64,000 nucleotides of DNA from Urophycis tenuis (Eukaryota > Chordata > Actinopteri > Gadiformes > Phycidae), in the NCBI GenBank assembly GCA_036785325.1, contig JAXIVH010000007.1, forward strand, positions 957,887-1,021,886, in the 5' to 3' direction. A model generated the notes under the pieces. The model was not told the origin of the DNA. It was given only the letters and a program-made list of their open reading frames with translations, and did no database searches. Below are positions 11,094-22,095 of this stretch, one piece after another (the stretch's first letter is position 1; each line of letters opens with the position of its first letter). Both the position numbers and the translations under genes were made by a program.

Positions 11094-14000
11094 GAGGTCA
11101 AACACAGTAAAGCACCCTCATTGCCAAGACTTAGGCCAGCTATTATCCTAATATGTAGTGGACCACATCAACAGTGATGTACTGGGTAATTATTCTCTAT
11201 CCAGCATGTCCCCTGTCTGTACATTGTAATAAGATTTCCCTCTCGACTTGCGCGCCAATCCATGGTAATGTTTAGCCAACAGTCTCTTCAGGCCTAGTCC
11301 ACCTCCTCGCCTCCCCTGCCATTGTATAACCCCCATCTTGTTCCAAGAGCTTTGGTTTGTTGTTTCTTAAGCTTCATTTGCCAAATCCTTTATTTCCCGT
11401 TCAGTAGGTTTTGCTCTGACAGCCCCCCCCCCCCCCCCCCCCATGCCTGTCATTAATTTGGTCTTGATGGACACATCCTACAGGAATGTTGGGTTTTCTG
11501 CAATTGTTCTAAGTTGACTGTTCATAAGTCAACTGAGATGTTCTCTGTCGACCAAGGCTTGCAGACTGCATGCAGCTGTCGCAGAGAAACACTTGTAGTT
11601 GGTATGTGTTGTCTGACTTGATAGGCTGCAGACAGCCTGGCTGTGAGACAAAAGAGGAGGATATATGACATCACTAATGTGCTGGAAGGCGTGGGGCTGA
11701 TTGAGAAGAAATCCAAGAATATCATCCAATGGAGGTTTGATCTTTTCTTTATTTTTTCCTGGAAACACACACACACACACCGTTTGACTGACTGACACAC
11801 ACTGTTGACACACTGTTGACTGACTGTCAGTCAGTCAACAGTGTAAGTGAATAAAAGGTAAACCCATCATACCGGTGGACATTTTGTTTTGTTTATTTGA
11901 ACCATCTTTCTCCCCCTCCTCCCTCTCTCCATCTTGTTGGTGTCTTCAGGGGGGAGAACATGGGCAGCCAGAGTGAGGACGTGCTGGAGCAGGTGGAGAA
12001 ACTGAAGGCTCATATCTCAGAGCTGGAGGCCCAGGAGGGACAGCTGGACGACAAGAAGGCCTGGCTGGAGCAGAGCATCAAACACCTCTGCCACGACCCC
12101 ATCACATGCTCATATCCTTTTGAGGTCACTTATCATGGAGAGAACGTGCAGGTGATCACGTGAGGCCGATGTTCTGACGCACCGGGCGGCAGGAACAAAT
12201 GTGTGGATTTCTTTAAAAGAATCATATTGTTAGCTCTACAAATCCTGATTCCCACCAGAGTTTGGGATGGCGAAGGTCCATCGTCTTGTTTGAACATTTG
12301 CGTCAACTGGACAAACCGATAGGGGTCAACTGAGCACATTTTAACAGGCGTTTGTTTACAATGTTGACGTACAGCAGGTGGATGGGATCCTGAGAATCAC
12401 CTGAGTGCACAAGGGACTGTTCAAAGGGGTTTTGATTTAGCGTGTGGCTTTTTTCCCCTCCTCCATTTGTAATTGTATTGTTCACACTTCGGTGACACGG
12501 TCATCTGTCATGCCATGCAAACAGTGTGTGACATGTAAAGTCAGTCCATTAACCAAGATCACAACTGCCTTACAGGATTGGACTTGTTTGGGACAACTTA
12601 AGTGTTTTCTCCCTCAACGGATTTCTGACGATTTAACGTGGATTTCCTGTCATTACAATGAAACCTAATGGGTTTCGAGCTGCAGAATCTGTAACTCTAG
12701 TCCTCCTTGAACGGGCCCCACTGGTTCTGTTTGAAGGGAAAAGCGATCCGTATGACATTGTTTTCTGAATGGAATGCCTTCTGCAAACGCGCAGATTATT
12801 GCTTGCAATATGTAATTACCGGTAGTTCCGCGTGGAATCTGGGCTCGGCTAATCTAGTCTAGTTTTTCCAGGTATTCTCGTCCCCCCGCGGTGAGACTTT
12901 CCTTAACGCTCCTTGAACGTATAGGTTTGTGACGCATGACGACATCTGCAATGCCTTCAGCGGAGACACTCTCCTGGCAGTGGTGGCTCCCTCGGGTACC
13001 CAACTAGAGGTGCCACTTCCTGAAATGGTTGGTCGTTTTTCTCCTGTTGTTGCCTGCCTGCATGTTACATGATGTAACTTGTAACCGTTTCGCTTTCCAA
13101 TGAATTAATATGACTAAATGAAGTGCATTTGTGGCTCTACATTTTCAACCAAAAATTGTAGACTGGGAAAATTTGTATTTATTTATTGTGTTTGGTATTT
13201 ATATTAATTCAGTCCATAAGTGATGTATATTGCTCATTTTACATTAGCAATTCATTTGACTATAATGTCTCTCGTCCCGCTGCCAGTTGCATCTTCAGAG
13301 TCAGATATACATTTTGTATCACTACTTGGGTTTCTCTTCTTTTCCCTCAGGGTTTTGTTGACTTTTCACCTTGCTCATGTATGGTTTTCCATTGTCTTGA
13401 TGCAGGCGTGTGATTGGAACCTGTTGCTGTAGACTTAAAATGAGTCTGACGTGAATTGACAAAGTAAAAATGTGCTCTATGTTTCCACAAAAAAAAAAAA
13501 ATGCTGTCAGTGTTAAACGTCTACATGTCATCTCTCTGCACGAGCCCCCACATAGTGTCACCTTATACTTGTGCCAAACTGTCCCCTCCCGTCCCGTCTC
13601 CAGGGCCCCAGTGGTCAGAAGAGGTACCAGGTGACCCTGCGCAGCCAGTCGGCCCCCATCCAGGTGTTGCTCCTCAACAAGGAGACGCCCTCCTCCAGGC
13701 CCGTGGTGTTCTCCGTGCCCCCGGCCGACGACGCCTCCTCCCTGCTCACCCCGCCCAGCACCCCCGCCAGCCTGCAGCGCTTCCCCGTCTCCTCCTCCTC
13801 CTCCTCCTCCTCCTCCTCCTCGTACGTGTCCTCCTCCTACTCCTCCGGCTGCAGCCAGGACTCGCACTGCGCTGATCACCACCAACACCAGATGGCGCCA
13901 CAGGATGACGCGCTCACGCCTTCGTCCACCCCTCCCGACGTACCCATGGGTAAGTGTGTGGGAGGGGAGTGGGGTGGCCCGGTTTGTTTATGAAGGCGTA

Positions 14001-17000
14001 CTTTAAAAAAAGCACATCTCCAAAATACACAGTGCTACTCTGTCTGAAGGTCATTAAGGCCCATTAGTACATCTGGCTGAACGTGCCGTCCTGCAGCTCA
14101 AACACTGCAATTAAACGTTCACCGGAGAGACTTTATGCTCGTGAGGCTCACACCCTCATTCGCAGATCAAAAGATCTGCTTTCTCAACCAGGCGTGTCTT
14201 CGTCATTAAGGCCATCAGCAGGCAAGCAGGAAGTGGCCAGTTGAGTTACCACCCTCCAGATAAGGGGAACCATCCATTTAGATGCAGGGGATGAATAAAT
14301 GGCAAAAACAAATCATGCAGATGTTAGGTGTAAATGTAGATATATTTAATGCTTTTAAAGCATAAGCCACTAAATGTATGCTGCCTGAAGGGATACAGCG
14401 AGATATCTGGGTTTGCCTGTCTTCAGAGGAGAGATTCAGAGGAGTCACTTCAATTCAAAGTACTCATTGTGTGTCCACAAGGGGAGTTTGCTGTGTAAGT
14501 GTTGGCTTTCCGTTGACCACTTCCATTGACATGCAGAGTTACAGTAGCCTGGCCCCTGTTCATGTGAAGGGAATCCACTTTTAATTACTTTCCAATGTGA
14601 TTTCCAATGTGTGCAAACAGTTTCTTATTTAAAATGAGTGCCAATCAACTTGATTTAATCCAACAAGTTTATTTACCGTATCGCCAGGCAGAGACACTCC
14701 CATTTGACCTGTGGTGGCACTCACAAAGATGTCCAGTTCTCCCAGAGGTTAGCCACACCCGGGGATGTGGGGGCTGGTGTTTACTCATCAGTGATTGGTC
14801 GAGCAGGGAACAGTTATACATGTTTTTGCCAGAATAAAGTGAATTCACCGGGCAAAAGCCAAACGCCGTCGTTTCGTCAACTACTTCTCAGCAGTCCATT
14901 TGAACAATCTCTTGAGATTCTCAAGAGATTGCAACTGAGTGTCTGGATTTTGCTCCTCGGTTTCATGTGCATTTCGTTTCAGAGGTGCTGTCCCGTCCTC
15001 CATACACATTAATGTGACGTGTATGTGTGACAAGTATAAATGCGTAATCTAATCTAACTCATCTGGTAATTGGGTTTCCTTCAAGTGTCAGGACAAGCTA
15101 CAGTCCCCCCAGAGACTCCACTGTTTTGGAGTACATGAAGGAGATCTCATCTCCTTCACTTTGAGTTTCCGGATGGCCCGTTTGGATTTACAATCCCACA
15201 TGTATTCTGTTTGATTATAAAAGGCCAGTGCTACAACAGCTGGCTACCATTGCTAACATAGTTGGCCACCCGATCTGTTCCAGCTGCATGGGGAGCGCGT
15301 GGGGAGCTTGCTTCTCACAAGGAAAACAAAGAGTTGAACCCTCTGGTTCTTGACTCGGATAGTCCCTCGGTGGAGGAATTCCAGTCACATCTTTAGAGCA
15401 GACGGGAGGAAGAGTTCTTCAAAACACACAAGGATGATTTCCATTAAAGGAGACCCAAAACCCTTGATCCACCCTTAAAAAAAAGACTTTGTTGTGACCA
15501 CCTCGATGTAGATGAGTCACTCAGTGGAGCCGGGAAGGGTTTGTTTGCACTTTGTCGTGATGCATTAGTTTATTTGGAAACAGCGATGCTTAGTGTAGTT
15601 TACCGTGGAGCAGTGCGTGATGAGCGTTTTCCTGTAGAGCCTGCGTGTGACCACAGGTCACCCAACAGGCCCTCTAATTTGTACACGGTAGTCGTACCCT
15701 TATGCACCACTTAAGGGTTGCCGGCTAAACGCCCCTTCAAGTCACTTTCAGTAAGCAGAGGACAGGTGCGCCACAATGTATAGAGGGTTAATTAATCAGA
15801 TTAATCAGCCAGGATTAATCAGCCACAATTAATCAGAGGGTGACCCCGCTCAGGTCAGCCAATGAGAAGGTACATGCAATAGCCTAGGTTAAACATAGAG
15901 AGAGTAATCTAATGCAAGCCAGTCTAAAGGTTGGTCTCCATTAGTCACCACACTTCCCCTGTACTGCACTTAGTTTGCAAATAGCTGTCATATGGTGCTT
16001 TCACTATAGGTATTATTGTCTTTTATAGTTTTGATAGAGGTCATAATGTTGGGCTCTCTGTTGGGACTCACTATAACAATAATGTCACTATTCCAATTGA
16101 TAATTGACATTACTATCAAAGTATATCACTCAGTGTGAGGACTTTGAAGTCCCGTTCTCATGTTGGGATACATTTTCCAATGAATTTGCACGACAGCCTT
16201 AGGAGTGGGTTAGGTCAATGTCATGAAAAAAAACAACAATAGCTCCAGGTACAAATGACATACTTTTCCCCAAACTGTAACAGGGTTGCTAAATATCCTC
16301 ATAGATTGGCTTCCTCTAAGTGCAGCACATTGTGACCCCCCCCCCCCCCCCCCCCACCCACACTATGACCTGCAGAGAGCCCCGGGCAGCCGATGATGCT
16401 GCTCATGCAGCAGATGGTGTCCGGCCAGCCCCTGGGCGGCCTGGTGGTCCAGGACCTCCACTCCATGCTGGACGTGAGCAGCCTGCTGCGGTCGGGCGTG
16501 GCCGGGGACCACCTGAAGGAGGAGGAGAGGGAAGGTAAAGGAGCCGGTGTGCCGGCCCACACAAGCAGAACCGCGGTGTTTGCGTAGGCCGACGAATACA
16601 GTGATTTTTGGCGAGGTGCAATAAGATCACTGAGGTCTGCTTTTAATGACGCCAGGACTTTCCTACCATCTTTGTGGTCCCTGGCCTTCATACAAGGATT
16701 CATACAAATGTGCATAATCCCCCCCTTCTTGGTAGTAGTCCATATTTTACAGATGCCAAATATACTGACTTAATAATTCAAGTGCTATTGTTGACCCAAA
16801 GCAGCAGGCGGTGGTGTATGGAGGGGGGGGGCTAGCTGTCCCAGTCGTAGCGTGCTGTCTGTTCCCCCCCCAGGGAGTAGCTGTTTACATGAAGCAGAGC
16901 AGAGCAGTATCCAATGGAAAAAGCGTGACCCTCCAGTTGTCCTGACCCCCTCCTTGTGTATTTCTCCTAGGCGTGGCTGACCTCATTGATGAACTTATGT

Positions 17001-17212
17001 CCACTGATGGTGGGTGCAAAACAGTTTTATTTTTATTGCTCTGTTTTTCTAACAATGACTCACAACCCCCTACACACCCCTCATGTCCTCATGTCCAGAG
17101 TTCTCATTGCCGCCCCTCTCTCCACGCGCACACAGGAGCGGACTACAACTTCAACTTGGACGACAACGAGGGAGTGTGCGACCTGTTCGACGTGCAGATC
17201 CTCAACTACTGA
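10381..17212 (+). CDS. e2f5: Transcription factor E2F5
   Basis: Pocket-protein-binding E2F that represses cell-cycle genes with a DP partner and p130/p107. Coding exons: 10381-10512, 11625-11734, 11950-12111, 12925-13027, 13604-13949, 16376-16534, 16971-17009 and 17136-17212, total 1128 nt, 375 residues (human E2F5 is ~346). Residues ~14-80 are the winged-helix DNA-binding domain (RHEKSLGLLTTKFV, then RRIYDITNVLEGVGLIEKKS). Residues ~82-133 form the heptad dimerisation helix. Residues ~134-200 are the marked box (VTHDDIC, GDTLLAVVAPSGTQLEVP). A Ser-rich linker follows, and the C-terminus DYNFNLDDNEGVCDLFD plus VQILNY is the pocket-binding motif. The C-terminal ending VQILNY separates it from E2F4. 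Start is the ATG at 10381; an in-frame ATG at 10264 exists but adds non-conserved sequence. Intron 3 is U12-type. The last exon uses a downstream AG. Confidence 0.95.
11059..11092 (+). repeat. (CAA)n microsatellite
   Basis: About eleven CAA repeats in e2f5 intron 1. The same intron has a poly-T run near 10970-10988 and a poly-C run at 11423-11442. Confidence 0.95.
12112..12121 (+). other. U12-type 5' splice site of e2f5 intron 3
   Basis: ATATCCTTTT follows exon 3 and matches the minor-spliceosome donor consensus. Splicing here to 12925 gives SFVTHDDIC, which aligns without a gap to the E2F5 marked-box start (SYVTHEDIC in human). A U2-type donor after 12159 would instead insert 16 non-conserved residues. 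Confidence 0.75.
12898..12924 (+). other. U12-type branch site and 3' end of e2f5 intron 3
   Basis: TTTCCTTAAC at 12898-12907 matches the U12 branch-site consensus. It lies ~11 bases before an AC (12917-12918) and ~17 before an AG (12923-12924). Either end keeps the frame; the AG gives the ungapped protein alignment. Confidence 0.7.
13794..13820 (+). repeat. (TCC)n coding microsatellite in e2f5
   Basis: A run of TCC codons in exon 5 encodes poly-Ser (about 11 Ser) in the linker between marked box and C-terminus. E2F4-type proteins are known for a similar unstable Ser tract. Confidence 0.9.
13950..16375 (+). other. e2f5 intron 5, nothing coding seen
   Basis: A 2.4-kb intron without recognisable genes. 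It holds short ATTAATCAG-type repeats at ~15785-15840 and a 20-base C run at 16336-16355 shortly before the exon 6 acceptor. Confidence 0.6.
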
Positions 17213-18345
17213 CCGCACCGGCTCTGTCCACACAGTCTGTCACTGTACACTTTGTGGTGAGCTCCTCTTGTGCTCTGAGGTTGTTGTTTTTTTCCCCTTT
17301 CCTTTTGTTTAGTTTTTTTTTTTTGTACTCATTGTTGCACTGCCACTTGCTCCAAAACGATAAATTTGCCATCGTAGAAGTAGACGTCTCCCCCGAGGGG
17401 AAGGGCCGTCTGTGCACCTCAGGAGGTGCTGGGGACTGAAACGCTCTCTTTCCCTGCCGAGTCTGAAGTCTCAACCACCGCAGCGACCTGATTTGTTTGT
17501 TTGTTTGTTTGGTTGCTTGTTGTTGTTGTTGTTGTTGTCTGTTTTTTTTCCTTCCCTTTTTTAACTACATGGGGAAACTCCAAGAAGGGTAAAACCGAGG
17601 ATGACAAATTGGCGTCTAGCGTTGCCAGGGGCGCGTGGGGAACCCTGAAGACACGTGGGTTGACCTGGCAGAAGCCCTCCTCCGCTGCCCTGCACTTGCA
17701 ACCTGTGTTTTTTTTGTCTTTAGTTCCATTGCCGTGCGGCACAGGATTCAGTCAGGCCCGGGACAGTGTTTTTCATTGTGTTGATACCTTGTCGTGTGTG
17801 ACCTTGACTTCGTGTGACTCAAACGGCGACGGGGCTATTCAGTATTGAAATGAATGGTATTTATTGAACAACGCATCATATACAGGGTTATGGTACAAAG
17901 TACAGGGTATCGTTGATTTCTGATGTCTATTTCCGAGGGCATAGGTTCTTTTTTGTTGTATTTATGAAGGTTTTGGTTGTGTTTCTAACTTAAATCTAAC
18001 ATGGAAATGCCATATGTAATTGTACTGCTTGGCTTTGTAACGCAACTTGCCAATGTAGGCTTCCAAGTTTTTCTATTAACTATTTATAGTTATTATTGAA
18101 TATATTTAATCTTCTATAAATATTAATTTAAGACTTAACAGATTTTGGTTGTAGTTCAACGAAGCCTAATTGACTGCCTAATTTAAAGTCCATGTAATTA
18201 GTCTATTAATTTTGCGTCTGTGTTGTCAAAGGCCAGATGTAAGTGCCTCGATTATATGATAAGTGTTCTTTAATCGCAAGTGCAATCTCCTAGATATTTT
18301 CAGTATGTTTTTTTGATTCAATAAATACTTTTGATCTTTTAAATC
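17213..18345 (+). other. e2f5 3' untranslated region
   Basis: It runs from the stop codon to just past AATAAA at 18320-18325. It holds (TTTG)n and (TTG)n simple repeats at ~17489-17537 and several AU-rich TATTTAT-like segments near 18080-18130 that could affect mRNA stability. The 3' end is inferred from the polyadenylation signal only. Confidence 0.65.
18320..18325 (+). promoter_or_regulatory. Polyadenylation signal of e2f5
   Basis: Canonical AATAAA within TTCAATAAATACTT, the best signal downstream of the e2f5 stop, followed by T-rich sequence. Confidence 0.65.
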
Positions 18346-18374
18346 TTATTTGATTATTTTGGACCATGTGCCTT

Positions 18375-18429
18375 GGGGGTTAGGGGTTAACCCTAACCCT
18401 AACCCCTAACCCCAGCCTAACCCTAACCT
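18375..18429. repeat. Telomere-like repeat, head to head
   Basis: GGGGTTAGGGGTTA runs directly into CCCTAACCCTAACCCCTAA, giving short TTAGGG-type and CCCTAA-type arrays facing each other around GGTTAACC. It lies ~30 bp beyond the likely e2f5 polyadenylation site. Confidence 0.85.
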
Positions 18430-19020
18430 ATCATTCATTAATACACAGGACAAGATGTTACTATCCCTTGTTTTGTTATCCAAGGTGAACACATGTAGAA
18501 GGCCAGGATAAGACCACCATTAAGTGCAACATCATAGATCTACAGTCATTCCTCAGATGGCACCTGTCACCCATTACCTAGCCTAGCCAACAGCGGTATG
18601 CGGCACGTCATTGCAGGGCACATCAAGTGGACACCTTCCTTCACCGGTGTTTCATTAGGTTAGGCCCACGACACCTCAAGAAGGCATAACTGTGTATCAC
18701 ATTTACATTTAGGGCATTTAGCAGACGCTTTTATCCAAAGGCACTTACTACAAAGAGTACATTTGTCATAAGAAGGGGAACCATTTCATGGCTGCTAATA
18801 CAGTAAGAAAGTCACCAGAACAAGTTTCAAGCATTTCAATTGCTAGGTTAACCATTGCTAGTATACAACATCTGACTAAGTGCCAAGACGTACAACAAAT
18901 AAGAGCATGTGGGGGGGGGAAACACACCCCTCTATGCCACCACCTCATAGTTCCCTCTAACCCTCACTGTTGTAGCCAGTTTGATGTGTTTGTGTATGTT
19001 TGTGTGTGGTAAATTGTGTA
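18430..19020. other. Unassigned sequence with a SINE tail
   Basis: No gene seen. A truncated SINE/LINE tail lies at 18700-18770. Confidence 0.5.
18700..18770 (-). mobile_element. SINE 3'-tail fragment, minus strand
   Basis: The reverse complement reads CCTTTGGATAAAAGCGTCTG then CTAAATGCCCTAAATG, the same tail as the SINEs at 1946 and 5531, without a tRNA head. Confidence 0.75.
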
Positions 19021-19024
19021 AATA

Positions 19025-19315
19025 TTGTTTTGTTGTTACATCACTTGGGCACCAGAGGGCATAGGCAGGTAATCACAGTGATCACATAGCTTACAACGGG
19101 AAGTCACAGGTGAACTATATAGGCAATTAGGAGCTGAAGAAGCCACAGTTTTTCAACCTCGTGTTTGCTGGTTTTTTGGTTCTGTCGTATTGTTAATACT
19201 TTTGTTTCTGTCATATTTACGCGCTCGTTTTTATAGTATATTGTTCATTCAGTGCACCCGGCTTTATAGGGGTTTCTGAATCTTTAATACAAATACAGTG
19301 TCAACCGAATACTCC
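19025..19315 (+). mobile_element. Candidate BEL/Pao 5' LTR
   Basis: It starts near TGTTGTTACATCACTTGGGC and has a TATA-like ACTATATAGG at ~19115. It lies just upstream of the BEL/Pao gag remains. The matching 3' LTR is not in the window, so boundaries are guesses. Confidence 0.35.
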
Positions 19316-19619
19316 AAGGCAGACCTCTTTTTTTGCACCACCACGCGTTGGAAATGACTTCAGATTCCTTAAAGTGGCCTTTTTTTGTCGGTCGCCGCTA
19401 GTACATTTCGTTGAAAAACTTAGCTTGAATGGATGAATCACGTTGATATACGACACGGAAGCACAGCGCTATGCTCAACTGACTGGTCCAGAGTGTAAAC
19501 CTGGACGAAAACAACGTCGGAGAACCACGGTAGGATTATTTCAGAATTGTTGCAAACTGTGTGGAAGAGATTTTAAAGGCCTAAAAAAGGCCTCGGCAGT
19601 CTTGATATCTCAGTGTCAA

Positions 19620-20650
19620 AATGAGTAACGTGGAAGTTGCACCTGTCAATCAAAGTGAAATGGAGAATGAACTCTGTAAAAGACCGGTTAAACTCACTGT
19701 TAAAGCACTGCAAGCAAAAATAATACCACATCAAACGGAAATGAATTCCAGGATAAAGAAACTCTACTAACTAACAAAGGAAGTGGAGCAACTAATGCTT
19801 TCAAACAATTGTGTCTGAGGTGCAAACATGAATTATTGAAACCAGTAATACCCAAGGATGAAATGTCAAAACAAAGTAAATGGTTTGAAACCTGAATGCA
19901 CAGCAACAAAGAAATATATATATATTTTTTAAAGGAAAAGTGGTTGCTTGATAAACAGGAGCAATTCAAAGATGATGATGTTGGTGGTGGTGATGATGAT
20001 GTTGATGACAATGCTGTGCTCAACGTAACTGTGATTAATGAGAATGCTGCACCATAGCGGTGGTCATTGATGATGTTGGTCCAGGCGTCAGCATTTCTAA
20101 TATTGGTGGTAAAACATGCTCATCAGCTGGTCGCTCCAGCCATAGGTCTTCAAGGTCATCAACCTCCTCTGCATGTCTCAAAGCAGAGGTTGAAAGGCCC
20201 GCTCTCCTTGTAATGGCTGCAGCCCTCAAAGGAAAACATGAGTTGGAGGCTCAGGAGGAGCAAATCAGACAAAAAAAAAGGAATTGCTTGAATTGCAAAG
20301 GCAAATGGCTGCTCATACAGCAAATGTTACCATGGGCACAGTACAGAGTACATAGGTTCTGATGCACTGAGCTCTAGAGCTCATTCAGATGGAATGAATT
20401 CATATCTGCACAGCTCAAAACGCAAATCTTCTCTCAGACCCTCTGCTATATTTGTCCCACAAAGTTTAAACCATCAGTTAAGTCATTCACCTAATAGGAA
20501 GCAGCAAAGCTGCTGTGCCAATGGCGGCACAGCCCAAGGAAATCATGTTACAAGTTGGACCAAAGGCTCATGTCCTGAATCCCAAACCAAGGAACTCTCA
20601 ACTGTCATGCCACACACCACACAGGGGAATCTGCTAGGCATTTCACACAG
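19620..20650 (+). pseudogene. BEL/Pao gag, N-terminal part
   Basis: Decayed gag of a BEL/Pao retrotransposon. From the ATG at 19621 one frame starts MSNVEVAPVNQSEMENE, then breaks. Later pieces carry SSHRSSRSSTSSACLKAEVE (~20130), the charged coiled coil ELEAQEEQIRQKK (~20240) and MNSYLHSSKRKSSLRPS (20394), typical of the middle of Pao gag. Several frameshifts and stops separate them. The reading breaks off near 20650, where the tail of an inserted LINE begins, and resumes at ~25100. Confidence 0.7.
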
Positions 20651-20817
20651 GACCCCTTTTAGTCTGCTTGTTTTTTTTTTGTTTTTTTTTGTTTTTTTTG
20701 TCTTATCATTTATACCATATTTACACATATATACATCGTCTCCTACTTCAGAGTCCATCCCTCAGTAATATTCTTAACTGTACCATTCAAAACCAAAGTG
20801 ACACATACACATGACAA

Positions 20818-21723
20818 CAGGGTTTCCGCGGATCCTTAAAAAGTATTAAAACGTCTTAAATAAAATATACGTTTAAGGTCTTAAAATGTATTAAATTTAG
20901 CGAATTTTCGAAGAGTGGCATTAAATTTCATCTGGGCGGAATGAAAGAAAGATATGTTTGTGGAGACTACTTTCCATGCTAACGTTATTTCACCAGCGCA
21001 CGTCCCTGTCTAACAAGACAGCAAGAAGTAGCGTGTGCCTATAGCACAGGCACCACACCCCATTTAGGGGGCAGTGTTTTCCCCGTAGGCCTGTCATAGA
21101 AACGGACATAGAAGTGTTTCAGTCGCGAGCCAAGATGGGCAAGTGCAGGTTTAATGATAACTGGCTCGAAGATGAGAAATATAGCGGTGGTTACAAAAAA
21201 CTACAGAATACGAAGCGCGGTGCAGACTTTGCAAAAAAAACATAAAATTGGGAACAATGGGCCGCCAAGCCCTTGATGCATATATGAAAGGGGAGAAGCA
21301 CAAGCGCTATGCCGACAGTGAGGCAACAACTGTCCCCATTCAGATGTTTGCAGCATTGGTATCTACTGAAAACGCTAACGTTACACTCGCGTTGGTGTCT
21401 TCGGGGCCCAGTACAGGTAATGCCTTCGGTACATTCTCCCCAACCACTACACTGAAGGCCGAAATGCTGTGGGTTTTGCAGACGGTTAGCCGTCTGTTGT
21501 ATTGAGATGGCAGTTGCCTGACATGCACTTTATGTTGGTAAATATGCACTGACTATTTGCACTGTTGCTCAAATACAAATGTGCTTTGTTAAACTGAACA
21601 GCCGAGAGTGTAGTTTTTAAATATATTTTTGCTGTGGTAATGGTCTTAATTTTTAATCTTAGAGGTCTTAAAAAAGTCTTAAAAGTCATTAAATTTGTTG
21701 ATCAAAAATGTGCAGATACCCTG
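20818..21723 (+). mobile_element. hAT-like relic, 906 bp
   Basis: Imperfect terminal inverted repeats (TIRs): CAGGGTTTCCGC on the left, CAGGGTATCTGC as reverse complement of the right. Internal runs of CTTAAAAAGT-like sequence lie near both ends. A coding remnant at ~21135-21400 reads, across a frameshift, GKCRFNDNWLEDEKYSG, then LGTMGRQALDAYMKGEKHK, the N-terminal zinc-finger region of a fish hAT-type transposase. The rest of the transposase is missing. No clean 8-bp TSD is visible. Confidence 0.65.
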
Positions 21724-22095
21724 GACAATCCTTCACCAAACAAACAAAATCCCTCCTCCCTCCCTCTCACGGATGAAGGAGGTCCCACTAATAAAGTACT
21801 CCTTCACCCCCTCCCCTCCATACGTGCAAATTAAACTCACATCCCGCTTCATGATTGACTTGAACATTGTTGTGATATTCACTTTCCGTCTCTCGAAGTG
21901 TGCATAGTTTCTTCTCAACAGGATTGCGAGTCTGGCATGACTTAAAATAAAATTACACAAATTATAATGTACCCCTTTCCCACATGCACCAAACAAAAAT
22001 AACATCCTCCATTCTCCCTCCAAATCCAACTCCCCTTTCCAGTTTTCTCTAATCAAAAATGCGAAGAAATCAACTAATTCCCCACAATCCAAAAA

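Noticed and set aside
11950..12159. e2f5 exon 3 ending at the GT after 12159
   Set aside because: It keeps the frame but inserts 16 residues into a conserved region; the U12 donor at 12112 explains the protein better.
13322..13888. Long minus-strand frame opposite e2f5 exon 5
   Set aside because: Gly- and His-rich shadow of the GC-rich Ser/Pro coding exon; no family features.
20818..21723. An exact 8-bp TSD for the 906-bp hAT relic
   Set aside because: GACAA occurs near both ends but not in matching register; I could not support a TSD.
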